Positions 42,002 through 51,873 of a stretch of 64,000 nt of DNA are shown here, in pieces. The translations under genes and the position numbers were made by a program. The stretch comes from Rufibacter roseus (GTDB taxonomy: Bacteria; Bacteroidota; Bacteroidia; Cytophagales; Hymenobacteraceae). Location: NCBI RefSeq assembly GCF_001647285.1, contig NZ_LRML01000014.1, positions 1-64,000 on the forward strand. Reading direction: 5' to 3'. Under the pieces are notes generated by a model. The model was not told the origin of the DNA. It was given only the letters and a program-made list of their open reading frames with translations, and did not search any database. Each line of letters begins with the position of its first letter. Position 1 is the stretch's first letter.

Positions 42002-43288
42002 CTACTGACTAATTTTTACCTGAACCGGGTTGGCCAGCTCCTCGGCAGTGTTCTGTATGTATTGCCGGAATTGTTCCTCGGTCTTGATGCCATTCGGCTC
42101 TAATTCCCAGGCTGCCAGAAAGTAGTATTGCAACTTCCCGTTGGTTGGCTTTAACTGAACCACATGGCTCAAGGGGTCTTCAGAAGAAAACGTGATGAAA
42201 TCTTGGGGTCTGAAGAGAACGGCAATTCCAACATTATCTGGTGGCGTGTTAAGGCTTTGCTTACCGTAAGTATACATGTACCCGAAGCTTTTGCCTGCCT
42301 CTCCTTTGTCTGTGACCAGTTTGGCTGATTTATCATTCGTGAGGCCTGTGCTAAGGTTCTTCGGCTGCCCGCCTGTCACCCTTATTTGGTGGTTCGTTAA
42401 ACGTGTACCAGCATGAATGCTCAGCTGTGACTGCACATTCAGTTTGTGCCCTGCTACCTGCCAGCCATAATAGTCCGTGACAATAGAGGAATATACCGGT
42501 CCGTTTTGGGCTATTTTGCTGTAGGTGCTGTCGGTTTTCTCTACCCGTATGGCTTTGCCTTTGTCAAACATAGCTAAGCTTCCCACGCCCAAAGCCTTGC
42601 CAACTTTGAGGATATCCATGCCCCAAGCCTGTTCTTTATGGTAAGAATCATAGCCATCTAGGCCCGCCTTTTGAAGCACCATTTCATCCGTTTTCTTCCC
42701 GAACACGTCAATGGCGTTTCTCCAGTCAAGGTAAAAGCGGTAACCCACCTTATCAGATTCCCAGCCCGGACCTTCATAACGCAGGTAGTAAGAATGGTCG
42801 GTCAATTCATCAGGCACCCGCAGCGAATCTATTTTCTGGAAATCGCCGCCAATGTACTTGCGGTTCTCCCAGCGGCCACCTACTTTTTTGGAAAGCTCAG
42901 CCTGCGTACGTTTTGGGTAACTTTTAGCGATTGTGCCACTGGTGTTGTAGCGTATCGTCAGGCTCCTGCTCTCACCGGCAGCCAATTGGTCTAACACAAG
43001 CACAATTCCGCGGTTCTCAGCGTCACGGGAATTGTACTGGCTTGGTACCTCCGTGTCGCCATCAAATACGGCAAATGCCTGCGGATTGAATGAGTTCAAG
43101 TTTTGCAGCGCTTCTTCCTGCAGCAAGACCATCACGTTCTCTCTGGTTCGGTTCAGCGGGTTCTTCACCTGTACCTTAAATGATTTCTGGAAATCACCGG
43201 AAACCTGCTCTGATGAGGCACAGCCCCAGAATGTAACGAATACGGCTGCTACAACCAGGTGCAGCAAATATTTTACTTTACTGTTCAT
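42002..43288 (-). CDS. DUF4861-type lipoprotein
   Basis: A 428-residue lipoprotein (lipobox WGC, Cys23). The sequence resembles DUF4861 proteins found in pectin and alginate loci of Bacteroidota: FKVQVKNPLNRTRENV near the start, then YYLRYEGPGWESDKVGYRFYLDWRNAIDVFGKKTDEMV and a long beta-rich half. No experimentally proven activity is known to me. The fold pattern suggests a large beta-sandwich of the lyase or sugar-binding type. It lies between two PL1 lyase genes, so a role in handling unsaturated or modified uronate oligomers is plausible. The assignment is from pattern memory. Confidence 0.75.
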   Translation of the reverse strand: MNSKVKYLLHLVVAAVFVTFWGCASSEQVSGDFQKSFKVQVKNPLNRTRENVMVLLQEEALQNLNSFNPQAFAVFDGDTEVPSQYNSRDAENRGIVLVLDQLAAGESRSLTIRYNTSGTIAKSYPKRTQAELSKKVGGRWENRKYIGGDFQKIDSLRVPDELTDHSYYLRYEGPGWESDKVGYRFYLDWRNAIDVFGKKTDEMVLQKAGLDGYDSYHKEQAWGMDILKVGKALGVGSLAMFDKGKAIRVEKTDSTYSKIAQNGPVYSSIVTDYYGWQVAGHKLNVQSQLSIHAGTRLTNHQIRVTGGQPKNLSTGLTNDKSAKLVTDKGEAGKSFGYMYTYGKQSLNTPPDNVGIAVLFRPQDFITFSSEDPLSHVVQLKPTNGKLQYYFLAAWELEPNGIKTEEQFRQYIQNTAEELANPVQVKISQ

Positions 43289-43395
43289 CTTACTATTAAC
43301 TGTGTCTGGTCTAGAGATGTCGGAAAACCTTTCTCACTCCTTCCATACCGTTTCTACAGATTCACCTACACCACTCAGCGCTGACGTGTATGGGC

Positions 43396-43411
43396 GAGGT
43401 AGACTTACCTC
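43396..43411. other. Hairpin in the PL1-DUF4861 gap
   Basis: Arms GAGGTA and TACCTC around GACT, extended by interrupted pairing of GTGT with ACAC. It follows the PL1 stop on the minus strand without a U-tract. This 138-bp gap is the one long gap in the run without a CTGTTTT palindrome. Confidence 0.4.
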
Positions 43412-43426
43412 ACCACACTTTAAATA

Positions 43427-44899
43427 CTATTTCTTTTGTTCTTCAGTGATTGTTTTCACCAAGCTGTTGATGTACACCTCCACATTGTCATAAGCAGTGC
43501 TCAGATGTCTTCCGTTGGGCTCAGGCTTATTAGGGTCAAGCTTATGCGCTATTTCCCAGTCATCTGGCATACCGTCATTGTCTGTATCAACAGGTGCGGC
43601 GGTAGACTTCAGTTCTGGCCAACCTCCCACGTCTGACTGGCTATCAATCAAGCCATTGGTGCTGCCCCTTGATCCTGGGGCTGTGAACGATCTATTCTTT
43701 ACATTTTCCACTATGCGCAGATCAACTGCATCACGTTTCAGGGAAGCGCCACTAAAAGCCAATACTTTCTCGTAGGCTTGTTCAGCAGTATGTTCTGTTG
43801 AAATTTGGTACTCAATAGGAGCCTGCAACCGCACGTTAGCTCTTTGCGCCAAAGGTATGCTGCTGTCGTAATCTACCCCACCATTCCAATTATCTGCCGT
43901 GACAGTGGCATTGTTGTGCATGTAATTTCCTGCTATATAAAAAGTACCATAGCCAGCCCCCCAGGTAGGGTTGCTTTCAAAAGATACTTGCATAATGCGT
44001 TTGTTTTTACTACTTGGCGTGGCCGGACCGGGTTTGTAGTAGTTATTAACCATGTTGTATTTCCCGTTCTCCCCGCCATAGGCACTGTTATTGCCCCAGT
44101 TGTAGATGACATTGTTTCGGAAATCAACGTGCTCGTCGGAGTACCGACCTCCGTTCATGCCGGAGCGCCCTCCTCCGTTAAACCTAGGGTTACGGCTGTC
44201 ATGGTGGGCCAATAGGTTATGGTGGAAGGATGCTTTTTGGCCACCCCAGATACCGCCGTAGCCATGCGCTCCCTTATTATGCACCGAATTTCTCAGGCTC
44301 TCAGAGAGGATGGACCACTGCAGGGTAAAGTTTTCATTTGAATAAAAAGAAGCAGCCTCATCTGTTGACCAACTCATAGAGCAATGGTCAATAATTATAT
44401 TTCTTTGGTAACGGCCCCACAAAGCATCTCCTTCGGCCTCACCGGTATCGCCCATTCTAAAACGGATATATCTGATAATGACATTATCAGCAGCGATTGT
44501 TACCGGGTAGTTTTTAATTGTGATTCCATCACCAGGCGCGGTTTGTCCCGCAATGGTAATGTTAGGATTGTTGATTTTGAGTTCTGAGCGAAGTTCGATA
44601 TTCCCTGATATGTTAAACAAAATATATCTGGCTCCGGTCCTATTCACCGCATCTCTGAGGCTACCAATACCACTGTCGTTCAAATTGGTGACATAGTACA
44701 CTTTACCACCACGTCCACCAGTAGCAACTTGCCCAAATCCATCTGCACCTGGGAATGCCTTTACTTCATCTACTGTTGGTGTTGGTCCTTCAGGTGAAAT
44801 GTCTTCCGGCTGAGGATCTTTGTCTGAACCACTGCAATTTGCAAAGGCTAGGCAAATCGCTAATCCTACCACTTTTGCCAACTTCTTTTGATACTTCAT
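43427..44899 (-). CDS. Pectate lyase (PL1) lipoprotein
   Basis: A 490-residue PL1 lyase with lipobox Cys22 (FANC), followed by GSDKDPQPED, an acidic stretch compatible with the lipoprotein surface-export signal of Bacteroidota. The beta-helix starts KAFPGADGFGQVATGGRGG and contains NIIIDHCSMSWSTDEAASF and HDSRNPRFNGG. The C-terminus has DTDNDGMPDDWEI and a short helix. It is closest to the PL1 at 35308-36987 over the catalytic domain but has no T9SS domain. It is the first gene after the susC-susD-DUF terminator, so it probably depends on readthrough or a local promoter. Confidence 0.92.
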   Translation of the reverse strand: MKYQKKLAKVVGLAICLAFANCSGSDKDPQPEDISPEGPTPTVDEVKAFPGADGFGQVATGGRGGKVYYVTNLNDSGIGSLRDAVNRTGARYILFNISGNIELRSELKINNPNITIAGQTAPGDGITIKNYPVTIAADNVIIRYIRFRMGDTGEAEGDALWGRYQRNIIIDHCSMSWSTDEAASFYSNENFTLQWSILSESLRNSVHNKGAHGYGGIWGGQKASFHHNLLAHHDSRNPRFNGGGRSGMNGGRYSDEHVDFRNNVIYNWGNNSAYGGENGKYNMVNNYYKPGPATPSSKNKRIMQVSFESNPTWGAGYGTFYIAGNYMHNNATVTADNWNGGVDYDSSIPLAQRANVRLQAPIEYQISTEHTAEQAYEKVLAFSGASLKRDAVDLRIVENVKNRSFTAPGSRGSTNGLIDSQSDVGGWPELKSTAAPVDTDNDGMPDDWEIAHKLDPNKPEPNGRHLSTAYDNVEVYINSLVKTITEEQKK

Positions 44900-44924
44900 A
44901 GGGGACTAAATTTTTAAAAAAAAG

Positions 44925-44961
44925 TAGAATAGGTACAGCTATGGTAGCTGTACCTATTCTA
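44925..44961 (-). terminator. Strong terminator after the susC-susD-DUF unit
   Basis: Perfect 17-bp arms TAGAATAGGTACAGCTA (44925-44941) and its complement (44945-44961), loop of 3. On the minus strand it lies 14 bp past the DUF gene stop and is followed by a long T-run (44912-44923). Confidence 0.92.
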
Positions 44962-44974
44962 AATCAGATTGCAC

Positions 44975-46573
44975 TTATCTCCATCTTGGGTCGCCAGCAG
45001 TATTTCTGCCAGGGAAGTTTTGATCTTTAAATCTGAAGTCTCCATTTTTAGGGTTTACCCACAGATTTAAAGCAGTGCCGTTATATGGAGTTAATCCGGA
45101 AATAGAGAAGTTGGTTGTTACGTAGTCAGAAGTGTTATAACTATTATTGACTGAAACGGTAGTAGTAGCACCTGCCCTAATACCTCTAATGGTCTGGTTA
45201 TCTGCTTTTCCAGTTCCCAGAATCACATTCCTGAGTACTATTCCATCCGAAACATTATTAGATGTATTGTAATCTACTAAATACTGTCCGGCAATTGGAA
45301 GTTCATTGATAGTCAGGTTTTCCAGTAAAACAGAAGTGGAATTGTTTCGACTAACCACAAACTTTTCTGCCTTGTAAATAGTGGAGTTTCTAATGCTGAT
45401 TTTTTCAACTTTAGAGGAAGCAACGTCTATGTTGATTACTCCATAACTTCCTATACTGTCAATAACACTGTTATTTACTCTGAAGTTATTGATAGTGGTA
45501 GGCTGAGATTGCAACCTTACTATTCCTCTGAATTTACTAGCTCTAACATTATCAAAAGAAACAGTATCAATGGCTGAAGCATTGTTTATGTTGAAGATAT
45601 ACCGTGAAGTTGCGTCATCACTTGACATAATCACATCTTTGAACACAATCTTTTCAATATTGCTCCCCGCTACTATATTGAAATTGCTTGTAAAGTAGAT
45701 AGAAGCTAATTCTGGAACAGTTAAATCGCTACCACTGGTAATAGTAACTGATCTATCTAATAAAGTTGTAGAAGAAATAGTATAGGTAAAACCTCTTTTT
45801 AAGATAATAGTACTGCCGTTCGGAACTTGGGTAATGGTGTCTTCTAACACACCAGGTCTACCCTCAATTTCACGGAGGTCTATCAGAATACCAGACAATG
45901 GCTCTTTAGTTCTGAAAGTAGTACTTCCCCTGTTTCTGTTACCTGCCAAAATATCGGCTGTATATGTTGTACGTGACTCAAGACCAGTTACCGTTACCAT
46001 TCCTTGGGCCTTTTGAGTAGGTGTAAGAGTTATTTCTCTTGTAGCCCCAGATTCTGAAGTAAGTACAATTCTTGTTAATTCTTCTCTAGACGTAAACCGA
46101 AGAATAACTGCGTTATCAGCAATATCTGTCCCTTTTACTGGGTTGTCTAAGAATAACTGAATTCCTCTAATCCTGAAACTGTTACTGGTTAACCATTTAG
46201 ATTCACCGCCAGATGTCTCTGTAGCATTGGTTTTGATCCGGGCAAAATAAGTTTCTTTAACAGCGATGTCATCTTCCGTTAACACAATGTAAGTTGTATC
46301 AGTCACCCCTGAAAAAACAACTGGGGTTTCAAACAATGTGTCTTTAGCTACCTCTACGGTATAAGACACATTGCTTTCAACAGTATTAGGTGGTGTTTTC
46401 CAGCTTAACCGTACAGAAGATTCTCCGCTAGAGGAACTAATGATTCCACCGGGCTGAAACATCCGCATGGGGGCAAGATTTTCGTCGTCTTCTTTACAAG
46501 AAGCGAATCCTATAACCACAAGTGCCAGGACTAGGGATGGTAACTTGAGATATGTTGAAAAAAGATTTTTCAT
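44975..46573 (-). CDS. DUF4957/DUF5123-type surface lipoprotein
   Basis: A 532-residue lipoprotein (lipobox FASC, Cys26), followed by KEDDEN, a strong match to the acidic surface-export signal. A fibronectin-III-like domain (about 40-135: VRLSWKTPP...YFARIKTNA) and a second such stretch (about 136-220) precede a beta-helix-like region (about 225-532) of short repeats (IRNSTIYKAEKFVV, LLENLTIN), as in the DUF4957 and DUF5123 families of pectin loci. No lyase residues were recognised. Position directly after susD suggests a surface glycan-binding protein for homogalacturonan. The gene is followed by a strong terminator. Confidence 0.8.
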   Translation of the reverse strand: MKNLFSTYLKLPSLVLALVVIGFASCKEDDENLAPMRMFQPGGIISSSSGESSVRLSWKTPPNTVESNVSYTVEVAKDTLFETPVVFSGVTDTTYIVLTEDDIAVKETYFARIKTNATETSGGESKWLTSNSFRIRGIQLFLDNPVKGTDIADNAVILRFTSREELTRIVLTSESGATREITLTPTQKAQGMVTVTGLESRTTYTADILAGNRNRGSTTFRTKEPLSGILIDLREIEGRPGVLEDTITQVPNGSTIILKRGFTYTISSTTLLDRSVTITSGSDLTVPELASIYFTSNFNIVAGSNIEKIVFKDVIMSSDDATSRYIFNINNASAIDTVSFDNVRASKFRGIVRLQSQPTTINNFRVNNSVIDSIGSYGVINIDVASSKVEKISIRNSTIYKAEKFVVSRNNSTSVLLENLTINELPIAGQYLVDYNTSNNVSDGIVLRNVILGTGKADNQTIRGIRAGATTTVSVNNSYNTSDYVTTNFSISGLTPYNGTALNLWVNPKNGDFRFKDQNFPGRNTAGDPRWR

Positions 46574-46603
46574 TTTTCTATCTGTTTTAATTTTTATCTA
46601 CAC

Positions 46604-48460
46604 TTACTGCCCTACACCAAAATCCTGCGTCAGTTTCGCATTCGAATTCAGAAACCTTGTTGGGAATGGAAGTAACTCTCTGTCATTTTCTCTGAATTGG
46701 CTTGCAAATATCCTGGTAGGGCTAGTAGCAAGTTGCTCAGACACCGACAGACCCCAGTTGACAGACGTGTACCCTTCTGGTGCAGATGTAGTTGGTGCAG
46801 GTTGGTACATAACAGATGCTATAGGGTTTCCTCCGCTTGCACCCAATAAGTCGAGTGTTTGCATCTCATGATGTGCGGTAGTACTCTCCCCTATTAGTGG
46901 TGTGGCTCTGTAGAAGACACGAGCAGGCACATTGGCATATCGACCAGTTTGATTACGCATTTCCACTAATTTCTCCCTTGTTTCCCGTATTACAGTAGAC
47001 AACAAGTTCCAGCGGATCAAATCATACCTGCGCAGACCTTCCCCACCCAATTCAAGGTAACGCTCATTTACTATAGCCTTAAAGAATTCATCCTTGCCTG
47101 TTGGAGTAACCCCCATTCTGTCTCTCCACTCTGCCGAGTAAGCTCTTTTTCTTACTTCTTCAAAGGCTTGAATGGCAGGGCCTGTAGCTCCTCCACTTAT
47201 CTCATTTTCTGCCTCAGCAAACATTAATAAAACATCAGCATAACGAATCATTGGCCAATCAATACCTGCATAGTTAGTACCAGCCCATTTGCTAGGATCT
47301 GCCCAGTATTTTCTGAATTTACCATGTCTCCAGGGGCTGATTACCTGTTTTACAGTTTCCGGACCTACAGCATTTACCTGAAAATAAGCTATGGTAACAT
47401 CTCTTCTGGTATCAGCAATGGAATCAAATGCATAGAAATAAGTTGGAACAGCTTCTGCCAGGGTGTTGGCACCACCATATCTACCCGCTAAATGTCGTGG
47501 TCCAGCCTGTATTCCAAGTTTACTATCTGTACTCGCACTATTAGCATCTGCTCCTATCCGCCAGATAATTTCCCTTGTCTCATCCTGAATACCCGCTCCG
47601 TGTAACGCTCTGAATACATTCTCAAATGACGGATTCAGTCTATTATCTCCATGCTGGATGATATCCCAGCATTCATCTCTTGCTATCTGGTAGTACTTCT
47701 TATAGTCTGAGCGACGAGCCATCGCCTTTGGCTCTTTTCTAAGCGAATATCCACCCGCAGCTAATGCAATTCTTGCTCTTAAAGCTTTTACTGCCGCTTT
47801 TGTAACGCGAGTGACAGGATCATTAGATTCATTTCTCCAAGGCACCAGGTCCTGTGCTTCGAGCAAATCAGACAAAATCCTATCATATATGACATCACGG
47901 TCTGTTTTCTCTACAAACAGATTCTGAGTGTCACTTGCCGGTTCAAACATTGCCGGAGCATCGCCCCAGTTTCTTATAATTTCATAATAAAACTGCGCAC
48001 GCAATGTAAGCGCTTCCCCAAGAAACTTACGCATAGTAGCTTGCTGCTGGGGTGTACCATTTGTATAAAGGGGCGATATCCGGATATTCTTGATAACTAC
48101 ATTCGCACGTTCTATACCTTCATACAGCTGCACAAGCGAGTTATAGATATCTGTATTTCCAGGGCCAACACCAAAATGGCCGAAGGCTGTACGGTTATCT
48201 TGGTCCCATTCCGCCAGAAAAGAGAAATCATCGGCAGAAGGAATATAGAAGGCCAGGCGGGCACCATAACCGAAATCTCCCATTAGTTTATTGTAGGTAG
48301 CTGTAAGGGCCGCCTCAGTAAATCTAACATTAGAAAATACTATCTCTTGCGAAGAGGTGGATGGGTTTACTACCTCCAGATAATCATTACAAGAGGTTAC
48401 TGTTACCATACCACCCACTGTAACAGACAGCAGGACAGATTTTATTTTATTGAATTTCAT
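46604..48460 (-). CDS. susD: SusD/RagB family glycan-binding lipoprotein
   Basis: A 618-residue outer-membrane surface lipoprotein (lipobox TSC, Cys24). The SusD family N-terminal region (CNDYLEVVNPSTSSQEIVF) and TPR-like core are followed by the C-terminal signature (MIRYADVLLMFAEAENEISGG, RYLELGGEGLRRYDLIRWN). It caps the SusC transporter and captures oligosaccharide, here presumably oligogalacturonide. The gene starts 13 bp after the susC stop. The length is slightly above average for the family. The symbol denotes the family, not proven starch function. Confidence 0.93.
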   Translation of the reverse strand: MKFNKIKSVLLSVTVGGMVTVTSCNDYLEVVNPSTSSQEIVFSNVRFTEAALTATYNKLMGDFGYGARLAFYIPSADDFSFLAEWDQDNRTAFGHFGVGPGNTDIYNSLVQLYEGIERANVVIKNIRISPLYTNGTPQQQATMRKFLGEALTLRAQFYYEIIRNWGDAPAMFEPASDTQNLFVEKTDRDVIYDRILSDLLEAQDLVPWRNESNDPVTRVTKAAVKALRARIALAAGGYSLRKEPKAMARRSDYKKYYQIARDECWDIIQHGDNRLNPSFENVFRALHGAGIQDETREIIWRIGADANSASTDSKLGIQAGPRHLAGRYGGANTLAEAVPTYFYAFDSIADTRRDVTIAYFQVNAVGPETVKQVISPWRHGKFRKYWADPSKWAGTNYAGIDWPMIRYADVLLMFAEAENEISGGATGPAIQAFEEVRKRAYSAEWRDRMGVTPTGKDEFFKAIVNERYLELGGEGLRRYDLIRWNLLSTVIRETREKLVEMRNQTGRYANVPARVFYRATPLIGESTTAHHEMQTLDLLGASGGNPIASVMYQPAPTTSAPEGYTSVNWGLSVSEQLATSPTRIFASQFRENDRELLPFPTRFLNSNAKLTQDFGVGQ

Positions 48461-48473
48461 CTCTTTAGTCTAA

Positions 48474-51400
48474 TTAAAATGTCACATTAACACCGCCCAA
48501 AACAAAACGGCTACGCGGATATGCAGCATAGTCTACAGATGGCGTGAGCGGACCATACTGTCCTGTTCTTCTTGTGTTCGCTTCCGGGTCATACCCAGAA
48601 TACTTGGTGAATGTATAGAGATTGTTTACAGTAGCATATATTCTCAACTTAGAGAATACTCTTGTTCTGGCAACAAGGCTTTCAGGAATAGAGTAGCCCA
48701 ATGTCACGTTACTGATACGAAGGAAAGAGCCGTCTTCAATTGCGAAAGAGTGCAGGAAATAGTTACCTCTTGTAGGCGTCCAATACTGGGTATTCTCATT
48801 CATGGCTGCCAATGTTTGTGGGTCAGTCACTCTTTGCCCGTTATCATCATACCACTTCCAGCGGTCTCTCATAAAGCCCAGCACGTTGGCATTGTTCTGA
48901 GTATACATGCCAGAGAATTCTACTTTGTTTGCGTTGTAAACCTGGTTGCCGTAAGAGAAAACCATAAACACGCTAAAATCAAAGTTTTTAAAGGTTAATT
49001 GTTGATTGAAACCACCTATGAATTTAGGTAATGCACTACCTATGATAGTCCGGTCTGCTTCTGTAATCAGCATGCTTTCACCTTCAGTGGTCTTCATTAA
49101 CTTCAAATCTCCGGGACGTGGGTAATTGCCACCAAGTACAGCTGACTGGCTATTCGGAACACCAGGCTTCAAGACAAAATTACTGCCATTCATCAGGAAG
49201 CTACCATCAGCATTTGTTTCGAAGTCTTCCACTCTATAGAATTTGTCCGGGTGGGTTACATATCCGTAAAACTGACCTACTGACTCTCCAACGGCTACTC
49301 TAAAGTCTGGGAAGGTATTTGCATTACCTAACCAACCAGAACCAACATTGTAATCAGGGTTTGGAGCACCAAATGAGTTATTACCTAAGCTTACAATGGT
49401 ATTGCGGTTGAAGGCAATATTGAAATTGGCACTCCAAGTAAACGCTTGTTTATCAACAATCACCCCGTCTAACTGCAATTCAACCCCTTGGTTTCTAGTT
49501 TTACCTACGTTTTGCTGTTGTCTGGTGTAGCCGGCAGATTGTGGAATGTCAGCCTGAAGCAGAAGATCATTTGTAGAGTTCCTGTAAGCATCAATGGTAA
49601 CGTTTACTCTGTTGTTGAATAAAGCAATGTCTAAACCTAGGTTTCTGGAAATAGTTGTTTCCCAGGTGAGGAATCTATTAGCCAATACACCCGCTTCAAA
49701 ACCTGGAGTTATAGATCCATCCGCATATGAGTAGCCATTAGATGGTCCAAGCAGCGTTCTCCATTGGTCAGGGTCTATTCTGTTATTACCAACAGCCCCA
49801 TAACTAGCCCTTAGTTTCAAATCATACAGCCAGCTTTTGGTTCCTTCCATAAAGGGTTCATCACCAATATGCCAGGCTAGAGCAACAGATGGAAAAATAC
49901 CTACACGATTTTCAGGCGCGAATAAAGAAGAGGCATCTCTTCTAAGTGAGAAAGAAGCTCTATAACGGTCACGGAAGCTGTAATTAGCATTCGCAAACAA
50001 TGAGAACAGCCTTTCTTCGAATTCACCAGCATTAGGACGGAAATCCTGAGGAATCAAACCAGGAGGTGTTGCCTGGCGCAAGCCAACAAACGCCTGCTCT
50101 ACCGGTAAATCAGCAGGAATCCAACCAATGGTGGAAGACGTAGTCTCGGTGCGTCTTTGCCAGATCTCCTGCCCTACCAGTACATTCAAACTATGCTCTT
50201 CGGCAATCTTGGTTTTATATTGCAGCGTGTTTGAATTGGTAATAGTATGCGATCTACTGCCGGCAAACTGTACAAAAGCTGTTCTGTTTTCTAATGGTAT
50301 AGAAGGATCTTGGTTGTTAAGGTCATTATTCCTTGCTATGGATGTAAGGGGTCCGTTATACCGCTTGTTCTCCCTATCAGTATAAGCTATACCAGCTACC
50401 GTTTTGAAAGACAAGTTCTTTATAAGGTCATAGCTGAACCAACCATTCAAGATTATATCGTTTCTATTGTCAAAACGAATTTCCTGACTTACAAGATCTA
50501 AGGGATTTACCAGGTTATTCCGACGTAACTCTTCCGGGTCAAGGTCTTCTATCTGATCATTCACCCCAGGAACTACAAAAGGGGCATATCTAACAGCATT
50601 TCTAAGCCTGTTATTACCAGCCTGTCCTTCTGATGACCCCACACCTTCAATTACCTGACGGCTTAAGCGAGTGGTAAGACCAGTTCTTAAACGGTCAGAC
50701 ACCTTATGGTCAAACTTAAAAGAGGCAAGCGTACGCGTAAAACCTGAATTAAGCATGATACCTTCCTCATCGGCGTGATTCAGGTTGAAATTAAAAGAAG
50801 TGGATTTAGAGCCGCCTGTTACACCTAAAATATGTGTCTGGCTTTTGGCATTGCGTCCAAATAATTCTTCCTGCCAGTCCCTGGCAGGCATATTTCTGTA
50901 TATATCCAAATCTTCCCAACGGCCATAGCGATCTCTGAAAGTATTTCTTGCATCAGCTCCTCTCAGGTCATGCACCTCGTATTGATACAAGGCAAACTCA
51001 TGCGGATTCAGAACATCCAGCTTATTAACAATGCTTCTTACACCAGCAAAGGCATTATACGTAATTTGGGTAGGCATTTCTTTACCACCTTTGGTAGTAA
51101 TTACCACCACACCGTTGGCACCTCTTGCTCCATAAATGGAGGTGGAAGCTGCATCTTTCAATACGTCTATAGACTGTATCTCCTGCGGAGAAAGGAAGTT
51201 AAGGGCATTCTCTACCTGTATTCCGTCTACTATATATAATGGAGAGTTATCACCTGTGATAGAGGTACCCCCACGTACTCGGATCGAAATTTCAGCACCG
51301 GGTTGCCCCTCAGATGAAGTTACCTGCACACCAGCCAACCGTCCAGCCAATGCGTCACCTGCCGTACTTACCGGAATATCCTGCAACTGCTTGGCATTCA

Positions 51401-51791
51401 CCGAAGAAACTGAACTGGTTAGCTCTTTTCTGGTTACAGTCTGGTATCCTACCACTACCACCTCGTCTATCAACTTAGCGTCTGAGGCCAGAGAAACGTT
51501 AACGGTAGTACGGCCATTGATGGCAACTTCTTGCGGCATAAAACCAATGTAGGAAAACACGAGCGTGCCCGCAGCAGAAGGAACAGAAAGCGTATAGTTT
51601 CCTTCAACATCTGTAGCGCTTGCTGTGGTCGTTCCTTTTAAAAGAACAGTCACCCCTGGCAGACCTTCACCCTTTTCATCGGTTACTTTTCCGGTAATGG
51701 TAACGCTTTGGGCGAAAGCACCTAAAACGGTAGCGAAGAGAAAAGGCAGCACCAGCAGGTACCGTATCTTCTTTAGTAAGGCTTGTTGCAT
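48474..51791 (-). CDS. susC: SusC/RagA TonB-linked outer-membrane transporter
   Basis: A 1105-residue transporter from the ATG at 51791; a TTG three codons upstream is less likely. Signal peptide about 1-27; carboxypeptidase-D-like N-terminal extension (about 30-105, ITGKVTDEKGEGLPGVTV); TonB box IDEVVVVGYQT; plug domain with AGRLAGVQVTSSEGQPG and VLKDAASTSIYGARGANGV; then a 22-strand barrel ending in a terminal Phe (GGVNVTF). It imports glycan oligomers with SusD, using TonB energy. Operators at 51858-51873 and 52068-52083 lie upstream. It starts the minus-strand uptake unit. Confidence 0.95.
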   Translation of the reverse strand: MQQALLKKIRYLLVLPFLFATVLGAFAQSVTITGKVTDEKGEGLPGVTVLLKGTTTASATDVEGNYTLSVPSAAGTLVFSYIGFMPQEVAINGRTTVNVSLASDAKLIDEVVVVGYQTVTRKELTSSVSSVNAKQLQDIPVSTAGDALAGRLAGVQVTSSEGQPGAEISIRVRGGTSITGDNSPLYIVDGIQVENALNFLSPQEIQSIDVLKDAASTSIYGARGANGVVVITTKGGKEMPTQITYNAFAGVRSIVNKLDVLNPHEFALYQYEVHDLRGADARNTFRDRYGRWEDLDIYRNMPARDWQEELFGRNAKSQTHILGVTGGSKSTSFNFNLNHADEEGIMLNSGFTRTLASFKFDHKVSDRLRTGLTTRLSRQVIEGVGSSEGQAGNNRLRNAVRYAPFVVPGVNDQIEDLDPEELRRNNLVNPLDLVSQEIRFDNRNDIILNGWFSYDLIKNLSFKTVAGIAYTDRENKRYNGPLTSIARNNDLNNQDPSIPLENRTAFVQFAGSRSHTITNSNTLQYKTKIAEEHSLNVLVGQEIWQRRTETTSSTIGWIPADLPVEQAFVGLRQATPPGLIPQDFRPNAGEFEERLFSLFANANYSFRDRYRASFSLRRDASSLFAPENRVGIFPSVALAWHIGDEPFMEGTKSWLYDLKLRASYGAVGNNRIDPDQWRTLLGPSNGYSYADGSITPGFEAGVLANRFLTWETTISRNLGLDIALFNNRVNVTIDAYRNSTNDLLLQADIPQSAGYTRQQQNVGKTRNQGVELQLDGVIVDKQAFTWSANFNIAFNRNTIVSLGNNSFGAPNPDYNVGSGWLGNANTFPDFRVAVGESVGQFYGYVTHPDKFYRVEDFETNADGSFLMNGSNFVLKPGVPNSQSAVLGGNYPRPGDLKLMKTTEGESMLITEADRTIIGSALPKFIGGFNQQLTFKNFDFSVFMVFSYGNQVYNANKVEFSGMYTQNNANVLGFMRDRWKWYDDNGQRVTDPQTLAAMNENTQYWTPTRGNYFLHSFAIEDGSFLRISNVTLGYSIPESLVARTRVFSKLRIYATVNNLYTFTKYSGYDPEANTRRTGQYGPLTPSVDYAAYPRSRFVLGGVNVTF

Positions 51792-51857
51792 AGGTAACAA
51801 TTGGGTTTTGTTTATTAGTAATTAACTCTTTTACAATAATGGTGACAGCTATAATCT

Positions 51858-51873
51858 GAGCAACCGATTGCAT
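51858..51873. promoter_or_regulatory. LacI-type operator, susC proximal
   Basis: GAGCAACCGATTGCAT, with central CCGATT core. It lies 66 bp upstream of the susC ATG. Confidence 0.8.
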
